Shown here: in pieces, positions 1 through 7,750 of the stretch
Layout: each line of letters opens with the position of its first letter
How positions within the stretch are numbered: position 1 is the first letter of the stretch
Assembly: GCF_000502875.1 (NCBI RefSeq)
Contig: NZ_AYWX01000002.1
Coordinates: 95,511-138,695, forward strand
Reading direction: 5' to 3'
DNA from: Mesorhizobium sp. L2C084A000
Lineage (GTDB): Bacteria > Pseudomonadota > Alphaproteobacteria > Rhizobiales > Rhizobiaceae
DNA: 43,185 nucleotides
Position numbers and translations under genes: made by a program
Notes under the pieces: generated by a model
Seen by the model: only the letters and a program-made list of their open reading frames with translations
The model's database searches: none
What the model was told of the DNA's origin: nothing

Positions 1-394
1 GCGCCATGCGCGAAAAAGCGTTGAAGCGGCTGACCGCCATGTCGAGAATGGGTTTGACGCGCTCTTGCCGCAGACCGTCGACGACATAGGCCGAAACGCC
101 GGCATCGACCGCCGCCTCGATCGAGGCCTGGTCCGAGCGGTCGACGAACATGGCGATCGGCCGTTTTACGGCACGCGAAAGCTGGAACATGTTTTCCAGC
201 ATGTCGCGATTCGGGTTTTCGAGATCGATGACGATGACATCGGGCTCGATCTCGGCGATCCGCCGCGCAATGCCGGTCACATCATGGATGACGGTGACCC
301 GCTCATGGCCGGCCTCGCGCAACCCCGCCTCGATGATCGCGGCGCGGATGCGGTTTTCGTCGATCACCAGGACGGCGAGTGCGGTTCGAACCAT
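1..394 (-). CDS. ANTAR-type response regulator, NasT/AmiR family (3' end outside window)
   Basis: The visible 131 N-terminal residues begin MVRTALAVLVIDENRIRAAI and form a receiver-like domain, with acidic residues after the first strand (VIDEN) and a VIVIDLENPNRDM segment where the phosphoacceptor Asp sits in true receivers. This is the layout of NasT/AmiR antiterminators, whose C-terminal ANTAR domain binds hairpins in leader RNAs of nitrate/nitrite or amidase operons. The ANTAR half would lie beyond base 1 and is not seen, so the family call rests on the N-terminus. It is transcribed in the same direction as the amine dehydrogenase, whose stop lies 82 nt upstream; co-transcription is possible but not shown. 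NasT is the more likely subtype in rhizobia (inference). Confidence 0.75.
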   Translation of the reverse strand, partial: MVRTALAVLVIDENRIRAAIIEAGLREAGHERVTVIHDVTGIARRIAEIEPDVIVIDLENPNRDMLENMFQLSRAVKRPIAMFVDRSDQASIEAAVDAGVSAYVVDGLRQERVKPILDMAVSRFNAFSRMA

Positions 395-476
395 GCCTGC
401 ATTGTGACCAAGCGAAGGAATTGTGCAATGCGGTATGGTTGAACAACCCGAGATTCGCTAACCGCGCCGCAGGCGC

Positions 477-2546
477 CTAATCCGCCGCCAGCGCCGTGAC
501 CTCGCGGCGGAAGGGCAGTGCGTCGCCGATATCGGCTTCGTCCAGCTCGCGCGCGAAGCGGTGGCCGGCGTAGGTTGCCCAGGCGATCGGACCCGGCGCC
601 TCGGCATCGCCGATGATTTTGATCGAGCGGATGCCGCTGTCGGCCCACTCGTCGCGCCGCGCCTTCAGCTCGTGCCAGACGCTATCGTCCTGCTGGCGCG
701 ATGTCACCAGCACTACTGCGTCCACGGCGATGTCAAATTGGCTGCCCGTATAGGCGCAGGCCGTGGCAACACCGCCCGGTACGATGCGCGTCACGATCCG
801 GTTCAACACGATCTCGACGCCGAGTTCGGCCAGCCGGCGGTGGATGGCGCCCTGCTCCAGCGTGTTGCGGGTCCAGTCGGACACATAGGCGGACGGCGTC
901 ACCAGCGTCACCTTCGCGCCCTGGCGCGCCATCAGCTCGGCCAAAACGCCGCCCATGTAATAGTGATCGTCATCGAACAGCACGACAGTGCCGGTCGGCA
1001 CATTGCCGCCCATCAGATCGTCCGGCGTATAGACCGGCATGGCCGGGTCCGCCGGCATCGGCACGACATGCGCGCGCGCCACGCCGTCACGGCGCCATGT
1101 CGAGCCGGTGGCAAGCGCAATGTTCTGAAAGCCGAAGTCCAGTATCTCCTGCGCCGACAATCGGCTTTCGAAATAGACATCGACATTGGACATCTGGCTG
1201 ATCTGGTACTGGCGGTAGTCGCGCACGCGTCCCCATGCCGAGAGACCGGGCAAGCGGCATTCGCGCGCCACGCGGCCGCCGAGCTCGGTGCCGGCTTCGG
1301 CGATGGCCACCTGATAGCCGCGCAGGCCGAGCGCACGCGCCGCCTCCAGCCCGGCCGGGCCGGCGCCGACGATCAGCACGCTGTCGCTATCGCCCTTGGC
1401 CTGCATGCGTTCGGGATGCCAGCCCTTGCGCCATTCCTCCATGAAGGTCGGGTTCTGCGTGCAGCGCGAGATCGACATGGTCATGTCGCCGGTGATGCAG
1501 ATGTTGCAGCCGATGCATTCGCGAATGTCCTCGATTCGCCCCTCCTCCACCTTCTTCGGCAGGAAGGGATCGGCGATCGATGGCCGCGCGCAGCCGATGA
1601 AATCCAGCGTGCCGGACTTGATCATCTTCACCATCACATCCGGCGAGGTGAAGCGACCGACGCCGACGACCGGCTTCGAGGTCAGTTTCTTGATGCCGGA
1701 CACCAGGCTCTCCTGCGCGCCCTCCTCCTTGAACCGCGACGGCCCCGAACAATCCTCCCAGGCGCCATGTGCCAGGTCCCAGAGGTCTGGCAGGTCGGCG
1801 TGCATCTCGATCATGTCGCGCACTTCGGAGTTGGCGAAGCCAAGCTCGCCGATCATCTCGTCCAGCGACAGCCGCAGCGTCAGGCCGCAAGTGCCGCCGA
1901 TGGCATCCCTGCCCTCTTCGATCAACTCACGCATCAACCGCGAGCGGTTTTCCAGCGAGCCGCCATATTCGTCGCTGCGCTGGTTGGTGGCGGTGGACAG
2001 GAAGTGCTGGATGATGCCGAAGCCATGCGCGCCGTAGAGGCAGACCAGGTCGAAGCCCGCAAGCCTGGCACGCTTGAATGCATTGCGGTGCCAGCGGCGC
2101 AGGTCGCGTATATCTTGCTTGTCCATGGCGCGCGCCTGAACCGGATCGTTGGTGAAGGTACGGATCGGCAAGGCCGACGGCCCGCGCGGCACTTCCTTGG
2201 TGTAGAGGTTGGGACCGTTGATGCCTGAATAGGCCAGCTGGATACCGGCCAGCGCGCCATGCTGGTGCATGGCCTTGGCCATCTTCGCCAGTGCCGGGAT
2301 ATCGGCATCGTCCCACAGCCTGAGCTCGATGAAGGGCGTGATCTCCGAAGTATGGTGCATCTCGGTCTGCTCGGTGAAGATGACGCCCCAGCCGCCTTCC
2401 GACTTGATGCGGCGCATCTCGGCTGCGGCCGAAGGGTCGCGGTAGCCGCCGCCATTGCAATGCGGAACCTGGTAGAAGCGGTTCTTGGCGGTCACCGGAC
2501 CGATCTTCACGGGCTCGAACAGAATGTCGTAGCGCGGATCGCGCAT
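477..2546 (-). CDS. Flavoprotein amine dehydrogenase, histamine/trimethylamine dehydrogenase family
   Basis: A 689-aa enzyme. Residues 1-340 are an Old-Yellow-Enzyme-type FMN barrel, residues 344-362 a 4Fe-4S loop (Cys344, 347, 350, 362), and the rest an FAD/NAD-type domain (VLIVGAGPAGLEAARALG). Cys30 in FYQVPHCNG matches the Cys that binds FMN covalently in trimethylamine dehydrogenase (TMADH). The TMADH aromatic cage Tyr60/Trp264/Trp355 is here Gln60/Trp263/Asp354, the combination I recall for histamine dehydrogenase; Tyr171 and His174 are kept. The likely reaction is oxidative deamination of a primary amine to an aldehyde plus ammonia, with electrons passing through FMN and 4Fe-4S to an acceptor not encoded here. 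The start is set at MRDPRYDIL, the family N-terminus; the frame is open for 39 more codons. It is divergent from the M20 deacylase. N-methyl amino acid demethylation (StcD-like) is less likely because of the pocket residues. Confidence 0.85.
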   Translation of the reverse strand: MRDPRYDILFEPVKIGPVTAKNRFYQVPHCNGGGYRDPSAAAEMRRIKSEGGWGVIFTEQTEMHHTSEITPFIELRLWDDADIPALAKMAKAMHQHGALAGIQLAYSGINGPNLYTKEVPRGPSALPIRTFTNDPVQARAMDKQDIRDLRRWHRNAFKRARLAGFDLVCLYGAHGFGIIQHFLSTATNQRSDEYGGSLENRSRLMRELIEEGRDAIGGTCGLTLRLSLDEMIGELGFANSEVRDMIEMHADLPDLWDLAHGAWEDCSGPSRFKEEGAQESLVSGIKKLTSKPVVGVGRFTSPDVMVKMIKSGTLDFIGCARPSIADPFLPKKVEEGRIEDIRECIGCNICITGDMTMSISRCTQNPTFMEEWRKGWHPERMQAKGDSDSVLIVGAGPAGLEAARALGLRGYQVAIAEAGTELGGRVARECRLPGLSAWGRVRDYRQYQISQMSNVDVYFESRLSAQEILDFGFQNIALATGSTWRRDGVARAHVVPMPADPAMPVYTPDDLMGGNVPTGTVVLFDDDHYYMGGVLAELMARQGAKVTLVTPSAYVSDWTRNTLEQGAIHRRLAELGVEIVLNRIVTRIVPGGVATACAYTGSQFDIAVDAVVLVTSRQQDDSVWHELKARRDEWADSGIRSIKIIGDAEAPGPIAWATYAGHRFARELDEADIGDALPFRREVTALAAD

Positions 2547-2696
2547 GGAACGTGCCTTCCTGCCAGCGTCGCCTTGCACATGCCCGATCATGGTTTCGAG
2601 CCAAGGTGCAAGCCGGCCAGCCCAGTGGGTTGATGCCGTGAGACCATTCATAAATTGCGACAAGCGCCGGGAAACAACAGATTTCTTCTGTGCCGG

Positions 2697-2734
2697 TTAG
2701 GACGCGCCTAATCGATCAGCACTGCCTGGATTAG
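2697..2734. promoter_or_regulatory. Candidate LysR binding site in divergent promoter region
   Basis: The 279-nt gap between the divergent amine dehydrogenase and M20 genes holds a perfect inverted repeat TTAGG-ACGCG-CCTAA (2697-2711), containing the T-N11-A pattern usual for LysR sites. An overlapping wider repeat CTAATC (2708-2713) / GATTAG (2729-2734) follows. The LysR gene at 3993-4949 is the obvious candidate regulator. This is inferred from symmetry and position only. Confidence 0.4.
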
Positions 2735-2825
2735 CATCCGCTGAATCCCGGCTGAGCCAAATGCGACTTCAAGGCCGCGGCCGCGCGATGCTAGAAGTGC
2801 CGACGGCCAATGAGACACAAGACGC

Positions 2826-3986
2826 ATGGACAGCATCCAGATCCTTGAAAAACTGATCGCGTTCCCGACGGTGAGCCGCGATTCGAACCTCGCCCTCGTC
2901 GGCTACGTGGCGGAGCTGCTGGACGCGCATGGCATTGCCAGCCAGATCATCCACAGCGAGGACGGCCACAAGGCCAACCTCTTTGCCACCATCGGACCGG
3001 CCGACGCTTCCGGCATCATGCTGTCCGGTCACACCGACGTCGTCCCCGTCGACGGCCAAGCCTGGACGCTGCCGCCCTTCGAGATGACGAGCCGAGACGG
3101 CAAGCTTTACGGACGTGGCACAGCCGACATGAAGGGTTTTGTGGCCTGCGCGCTCGCGGCGTGCCTGAAAGCCTCGAAAATGACGCTGCGCACGCCGCTG
3201 CATTTGGCACTCTCCTACGACGAGGAGATCGGCTGCATTGGTGTGCGCAGCCTGATCGACATGCTGCAAGCAGCCCCGCAGCGGCCCTTGCTGTGCATCG
3301 TCGGCGAGCCCACCGATATGCAGGTGGCGACGGGCCACAAGGGCAAGCTTGCCGCACGCGCGCTCTGCAAAGGCCGCGAAGGCCATTCGGCGCTGGCCCC
3401 GTTGGCGCTCAATGCCATCCATCTCGGCTGCGACTTCGTCGCCGCCTTGCGCCGCGAGCAGGATCGGCTGGTGCGCGATGGCGCCCGCGACGGCGACTAC
3501 GACATTGCCTACACGACCGTCCATGTCGGCAAGATCAACGCCGGCGTGGCGCTGAACATCGTGCCGAACCTCTGCCAGGTCGACTTCGAGATCCGCAATG
3601 TCGCGGCCGACGATCCGCACGAGATTCTCGACCGTCTGCGCAAGGAGGCTGCTCATATTGCATCCGAAGCCTCGGCCACCGCCCCCGAGGCGGCGATCGA
3701 CATAGACATCACCAACACCTATCCCGGCCTGGACACGCCGGCCAGTTCGCAAGCCGTCGCTTTCATCAAATCGCTGACCGGCGCCAACAACACCATCAAG
3801 GTTGCCTACGGTACGGAGGGCGGCCTGTTCAGCCGCGATCTCGGCACGCCGACGGTCGTGTGCGGACCGGGATCGATGGCGCAGGGACACAAGCCGGATG
3901 AGTTCGTCAGCGTCGAGCAGATGCGCCGCTGCGACGGCATGCTGGAAAAATTGCTGCAGCGGCTTGCCGACCAGCAGTTGGCTTAA
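2826..3986 (+). CDS. M20 family deacylase, acetylornithine deacetylase (ArgE)-like
   Basis: A 386-aa zinc metallopeptidase of the ArgE/DapE/CPG2 family, full length. Metal and catalytic residues are visible: His69 and Asp71 in SGHTDVVPVDG, Asp101 in YGRGTADMKG, Glu133-Glu134 in DEEIG, the Asp of GEPTDM, and a C-terminal His in QGHKPDEF. It should hydrolyse an N-acyl amino acid to the free amino acid in the cytoplasm. Because it sits among amine-catabolism genes rather than arginine biosynthesis genes, it more likely releases an acyl, formyl or carbamoyl group from a pathway intermediate (inference). It is transcribed away from the amine dehydrogenase and converges on the LysR gene 6 nt downstream. 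Confidence 0.85.
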   Translation: MDSIQILEKLIAFPTVSRDSNLALVGYVAELLDAHGIASQIIHSEDGHKANLFATIGPADASGIMLSGHTDVVPVDGQAWTLPPFEMTSRDGKLYGRGTADMKGFVACALAACLKASKMTLRTPLHLALSYDEEIGCIGVRSLIDMLQAAPQRPLLCIVGEPTDMQVATGHKGKLAARALCKGREGHSALAPLALNAIHLGCDFVAALRREQDRLVRDGARDGDYDIAYTTVHVGKINAGVALNIVPNLCQVDFEIRNVAADDPHEILDRLRKEAAHIASEASATAPEAAIDIDITNTYPGLDTPASSQAVAFIKSLTGANNTIKVAYGTEGGLFSRDLGTPTVVCGPGSMAQGHKPDEFVSVEQMRRCDGMLEKLLQRLADQQLA

Positions 3987-3992
3987 CCGGGG

Positions 3993-4949
3993 CTACTTCT
4001 GTGGAAGTGCTGCCTGGCCGACAGCCCGCTCGGCGCCGAACACGCCTTGCTCGACGACGAAATGCCGGCAGTGGTCGATGAACGCCTGGACGGTTTGCGT
4101 GCGGTGTTCGGAACTGGGCAAGGCGACGCCCATGGTCAGCGGCCGCAGATCGCCGTCCAACGGCACGAAGACCAGCGGCTTGCCGTCCGGCGCCAGCGTG
4201 TTGAGCGGCCGCATATTGGCGATGCCGTAGCCGAAGCCGTTGGCCACCATGGAACGCATGACGGCGATGTCGCCGGTGCGCTCGGCAATGTTGGGGCGGA
4301 TCCCGCGCTGGTGGAATGCAGAAAGGAAATATTCGCGGCTGAACGGCAGGTCGAGCAGCACCATCGGCTCATCGGCCAATTCCTCCGTCGTGATCGACGC
4401 CTTTGCCGCGAAGCGATGCCCCGCCGGCAGCATGACATAGGCCGGCACCAGCATCAGCGGCTCGAAGGTCATGTCCTGCGACAGTTCGAGATCGTAGGTC
4501 AGTGCAAGATCGATTTCACCGCGCTGCAGCATCTCGAGCAATTGCCCCTGATTGCGCTCGAACTGGCGCACGCGCACATCGGGATAGGCGCGCTCGAACC
4601 GCATGCGCAGCGCCGGCAGCACGATCTGCGCAAACGTCAGCAGGCATCCTACCGCCAGCGGACCACGCACCTTTTCGGCAAAGTCGCCGGCGACGTCGTG
4701 CAAGGCGTCGGCATCGTTGAGCAGCCGGGCGGCTTCCTTGAGGAAGACGCGGCCGCCGGCCGTGAGCGAGAGACCGTGCGAATGCTTGCGGACAAAAAGC
4801 TGGACGCCGAACTCGGTTTCCAGTTGGGCGATGGAAGCCGAAATCGACGGCGGCGAGACATTGACCTGTTCGGCCGCCTTGGCGATGGAGCCGGCTTCGC
4901 CCACGGCGACGAAATATTCCAGCTGTCTGAGCGTGAAGCGTAGCGGCAT
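3993..4949 (-). CDS. LysR-family transcriptional regulator
   Basis: A 318-aa protein with an N-terminal winged helix-turn-helix (about residues 5-65: FTLRQLEYFVAVGEAGSIAK followed by AAEQVNVSPPSISASIAQLE) and a substrate-binding effector domain (about 90-300), the normal LysR layout and length. It lies between the M20 gene and the aldehyde dehydrogenase operon, so it probably senses the amine or an intermediate and controls the divergent dehydrogenase/M20 promoter and perhaps the operon upstream of it. The effector is unknown. Two palindromic elements separate it from the aldehyde dehydrogenase gene, which suggests separate transcription. Confidence 0.9.
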   Translation of the reverse strand: MPLRFTLRQLEYFVAVGEAGSIAKAAEQVNVSPPSISASIAQLETEFGVQLFVRKHSHGLSLTAGGRVFLKEAARLLNDADALHDVAGDFAEKVRGPLAVGCLLTFAQIVLPALRMRFERAYPDVRVRQFERNQGQLLEMLQRGEIDLALTYDLELSQDMTFEPLMLVPAYVMLPAGHRFAAKASITTEELADEPMVLLDLPFSREYFLSAFHQRGIRPNIAERTGDIAVMRSMVANGFGYGIANMRPLNTLAPDGKPLVFVPLDGDLRPLTMGVALPSSEHRTQTVQAFIDHCRHFVVEQGVFGAERAVGQAALPQK

Positions 4950-4990
4950 GGCTGGCTATGTTGCCGGTTTGAGGGCTTCGATCAAGCCTA

Positions 4991-5038
4991 ATGCATGTCG
5001 CGCAAAAGTGGCCCCGGTTTTGCGCAAACGACATGCAT
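4991..5038. repeat. Palindromic intergenic repeat (mesorhizobial type)
   Basis: An imperfect hairpin: ATGCATGTCG + CGCAAAA (4991-5007) pairs with TTTTGCG (5018-5024) and CGACATGCAT (5029-5038), with a 4-nt bulge and a loop of about 10 nt rich in C and G. From memory this resembles a high-copy intergenic palindrome of Mesorhizobium genomes. It sits between two minus-strand genes with a second palindrome directly after it. Confidence 0.65.
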
Positions 5039-5047
5039 AGAGCAAAG

Positions 5048-5095
5048 GCCTAAAGCGCATCGCGTGAATCCGTTCAATCGCGATGCGCTTTAGGC
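5048..5095. repeat. 17-bp perfect inverted repeat, intergenic palindrome
   Basis: A perfect 17-bp stem (5048-5064 with 5079-5095, GCCTAAAGCGCATCGCG and its complement) around a 14-nt loop, immediately after the stop of the aldehyde dehydrogenase gene. It could act as a transcription terminator or mRNA 3' stabiliser for that operon, although no T-run follows. It is adjacent to, but unrelated in sequence to, the repeat at 4991-5038; both look like dispersed genomic repeats. Confidence 0.65.
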
Positions 5096-5100
5096 GCCCA

Positions 5101-6591
5101 TCAGTACTTGATCCATGTCGTTTTGAGCGCGGTGTATTTGTCGAGCGCATGCAGCGACAGGTCGCGGCCGAAGCCGGATTGCTTGAAACCGCCGAACGGC
5201 GTCATCGGGCTCAGCGCGTCGACCGTGTTGACGGAAACCGTGCCGGCATGCAGCCGGCCCGCGATACGATGCGCGCGCGACAGGCTGTCGGTCCACAGCG
5301 ATGCGGCCAGCCCATAAGGGCTGTCATTGGCGATGCGGATCGCGTCGGCCTCGTCGTCGAAGGCGATGACCGAAAGCACCGGCCCGAAGATCTCGTCGCG
5401 GGCAATCGGATCGGCAGACGCGACATCGTCGAAGATGGTCGGCTGGACAAAGCTGCCGCGCCCGTTGACCGTGACCAGGTCGCCGCCCGCGACCAGGCGC
5501 GCGGTTTTCTTGCCGGCCTCGACGAAGCGCATGACGTTGGCGGCGTGGCGACTATCGACCATCGCGCCCATTTTCGAAGCCGGATCGAGCGGATCGCCGG
5601 GCTGCGTGACCGCCGCACGTTGCACCAGTTTCTCCACCAGAGCATCCTTGATGCCGCGCTGGACGAGCAGGCGTGAATTGGCGGAACAGACCTCGCCCTG
5701 GTTGAAGAAGATGCCGAAGGCCGCCATGTCGGCTGCCGCGTCGAGATCGCCGCAATCGGCAAAAATGAGGTTCGGGCTCTTGCCACCGGTCTCCAGCCAG
5801 ACCTGCTTCATGTTCGACTGGCCGGAATACTGCAGGAACATCTTGCCCACGGCGGTCGAACCGGTGAAGGCGAGGCAATCCACATCCATATGGCGGCCAA
5901 GCGCCTGGCCGGCGGTTTCGCCAAGGCCGGGCACGACATTGAGCACGCCTGCAGGCAGGCCCGCTTCCATTGCCAGTTCCGCCAGAAGCAGGGCCGACAA
6001 AGGCGACTGCTCGGCGGGTTTGAGCACCACCGAATTGCCTGCCGCCAGTGCCGGCGCGCATTTCCACGTCGCCATGTCGAGTGGGAAATTCCAAGGCACC
6101 ACCGCGCCGACCACGCCAAGCGGTTCGCGCCGCACCAGCACCAGATCACCTTCGCCGGCCGGCGCCACTTCGCCATAGATCTTGTCGATGGCCTCGCCAT
6201 ACCATTGAAAGATCGCTGCCGAGCCGGGGACGTCGACCGCGGCCGCATCCCTGACCAGTTTGCCCATGTCGAGCGATTCCAGCAGGGCCAGTTCATGCAG
6301 GTTTTCGCGCAGCAATTGCGCCAGCCGCAGCAGAACCTCCTTACGGTGCGCCGGGCTGGTCCGCGACCAGACGCCGGTATTGAAGCTGCGCCGCGCTGCG
6401 GCAACCGCCAGATCGATGTCTTCCTCACCGCAGGACGCCACTTCGGCCAGCACCTCGCCAGTTGCCGGATTGACGCTGGCGAAGGTCCGGCCCGAACGCG
6501 CCGCAACCGTCTTGCCGTCGATGAACGCCTTGTCGCGAAAACGGATCGCGGACGCCTTGCCGATCCAGTCCTTGTGGCTGAGCTCGCTCAT
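5101..6591 (-). CDS. NAD(P)-dependent aldehyde dehydrogenase (PuuC-like)
   Basis: A 496-aa ALDH-superfamily enzyme with VVPWNFP (about 164-170), the Rossmann motif FTGSTAVGK (about 242-250), catalytic Glu267 in LETGGKSPN and nucleophile Cys302 in GEVCSANSR. The C-terminal PFGGFKQSGFGRD is typical of the PuuC/betaine-aldehyde group. It would oxidise an amine-derived aldehyde to its acid, the natural second step after the amine dehydrogenase encoded nearby. The start is set at MSELSHKDW, which fits the family N-terminus; an open extension of 38 codons overlaps the DUF1028 gene. It lies 20 nt after the DUF1028 stop and is probably the last gene of the FMO-Rid-DUF1028-ALDH run. Confidence 0.9.
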   Translation of the reverse strand: MSELSHKDWIGKASAIRFRDKAFIDGKTVAARSGRTFASVNPATGEVLAEVASCGEEDIDLAVAAARRSFNTGVWSRTSPAHRKEVLLRLAQLLRENLHELALLESLDMGKLVRDAAAVDVPGSAAIFQWYGEAIDKIYGEVAPAGEGDLVLVRREPLGVVGAVVPWNFPLDMATWKCAPALAAGNSVVLKPAEQSPLSALLLAELAMEAGLPAGVLNVVPGLGETAGQALGRHMDVDCLAFTGSTAVGKMFLQYSGQSNMKQVWLETGGKSPNLIFADCGDLDAAADMAAFGIFFNQGEVCSANSRLLVQRGIKDALVEKLVQRAAVTQPGDPLDPASKMGAMVDSRHAANVMRFVEAGKKTARLVAGGDLVTVNGRGSFVQPTIFDDVASADPIARDEIFGPVLSVIAFDDEADAIRIANDSPYGLAASLWTDSLSRAHRIAGRLHAGTVSVNTVDALSPMTPFGGFKQSGFGRDLSLHALDKYTALKTTWIKY

Positions 6592-6611
6592 CGCAGGTGA
6601 CCCTGTCTTGA

Positions 6612-7286
6612 CTATTCGTCTCCCGGCACGCCGTAGCTCGGCGCATCGGATGGGTTTATGGCGCGGGTCACATAGGCATCGAGCTGCGGCTTGTAGAGTT
6701 CCCACAGCGTCGCCAGCTGCTCGATCGGGCAGTCATCGGTCCAGTCACAGCGCAAATCGGCGACCGGCCACGCAACCTCGCGCACCAGCTTCATGCCGGC
6801 GGAATGGACAGGACCAGCCTCGCCGCCCGCTTTGAGCGCGGCGCGCATGGTCCCGATGAGGCGGTCGCCGAGATGCCCCTCGGACGCCAGGAAGGCCTCG
6901 ACCATGGCTTGCGGAACGCCGTCATGGGCCAGCATGTTGCCGCCGCAGGCGACATTTTCCGCACGCGCCTCCGCCCAGATGCCAAGAGCTTTGGGACCCG
7001 AATGGATCGCGGTCGTCCCGGCGGCGTCGACAGCCAGCACCTGCCGGTATTCGGGATAGGCGCCGGTGCGCTTCAATATGGCAATCGCCTCGGCGGCCGA
7101 AGCGCCGCGCGCCAGCAATTCGAGACCTCGCAGCCCCAGCGTCGGATCGGTGACGTTCTGGCTGGCAATGGCGCCGGCACCAGCCTGCGCATAGGCGCAG
7201 CGCGCGGCGACAGCAGGCGACGAGGAGGATACTGCGACTCCGAACATGCCGGTGTGGCTGCACCGCGCGACAATGGAAAAGGTCAT
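6612..7286 (-). CDS. DUF1028 family protein (Ntn-hydrolase-like fold)
   Basis: A 224-aa protein starting MTFSIVARCSHTGMFGVAVS, the characteristic DUF1028 N-terminus, with the family's Gly/Ala-rich SSSSPAVAARCAYAQAGAGA segment. Pfam places the family, as I recall, in the Ntn-hydrolase clan, implying amide-bond hydrolysis, but no reaction is established. It starts 5 nt after the Rid-family stop and ends 20 nt before the aldehyde dehydrogenase, so it is co-transcribed with both. DUF1028 and Rid genes often occur together in amino-compound catabolic operons (recollection). A role in opening or hydrolysing a cyclic or amide intermediate is plausible but untested. Confidence 0.8.
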   Translation of the reverse strand: MTFSIVARCSHTGMFGVAVSSSSPAVAARCAYAQAGAGAIASQNVTDPTLGLRGLELLARGASAAEAIAILKRTGAYPEYRQVLAVDAAGTTAIHSGPKALGIWAEARAENVACGGNMLAHDGVPQAMVEAFLASEGHLGDRLIGTMRAALKAGGEAGPVHSAGMKLVREVAWPVADLRCDWTDDCPIEQLATLWELYKPQLDAYVTRAINPSDAPSYGVPGDE

Positions 7287-7291
7287 CGCCG

Positions 7292-7708
7292 TCAGTCCGG
7301 GATAACTGCGGTGCCGTCGATCTCGACCAGCCAGTCCGGCCGCGCCAAGGCCTGCACGACAAGGCCGGTCGAAACCGGATGCACGCCTTTGATGTACTCG
7401 CCCATGGTGCGGTAGACGGCCTCGCGATGGCGCACATCGGTGATGTAGACCACCACCTTGACCAGGTGCTCCATGGTGCCGCCGCACTCCTCGATCAGCT
7501 GGCGGATGTTCTGCATGACCTTGTGCGTCTGCTCGACCGGATCATGGCTGTCGATATTCTTGGCCGTGTCGAGATCCTGCGGACACTGGCCGCGCAGGTA
7601 GACGGTCCTGCCGCCCCGCGTAACGACCGCCTGGCACAGATCATTGTCGAGTTTCTGCTCGGGATAGGTGTCCTTGGTGTTGAACTTGCGAATTCTTGTA
7701 TGCGCCAT
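7292..7708 (-). CDS. Rid family (YjgF/YER057c/UK114) protein lacking the conserved Arg
   Basis: A 138-aa protein with the Rid fold signature (HKVMQNIRQLIEECGGTMEH, then LVKVVVYITD, and C-terminal VEIDGTAVI). Canonical RidA enzymes, which hydrolyse reactive enamines and imines, use an Arg in a PxRxxV-type motif; here the corresponding stretch HPVSTGLVV has Ser113 instead. That places it with Rid subfamilies whose activity is less clear, often encoded with oxidative catabolic genes. It lies between the monooxygenase (42 nt gap) and DUF1028 (5 nt gap), suggesting it handles an unstable intermediate from the amine or monooxygenase step. Confidence 0.85.
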   Translation of the reverse strand: MAHTRIRKFNTKDTYPEQKLDNDLCQAVVTRGGRTVYLRGQCPQDLDTAKNIDSHDPVEQTHKVMQNIRQLIEECGGTMEHLVKVVVYITDVRHREAVYRTMGEYIKGVHPVSTGLVVQALARPDWLVEIDGTAVIPD

Positions 7709-7750
7709 CTTGGTCTCCGTCAGTCAGGCTCGAGGTCGGGACGTCCGTTT

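Noticed and set aside
561..2228. 555-codon open frame on the plus strand
   Set aside because: It lies wholly opposite the amine dehydrogenase gene and its translation is His/Arg/Ala-rich without any domain pattern; it is a shadow of GC-biased third positions.
2769..3890. 373-codon minus-strand frame over the M20 gene
   Set aside because: Antisense to a gene with intact catalytic motifs; its own product has no recognisable fold.
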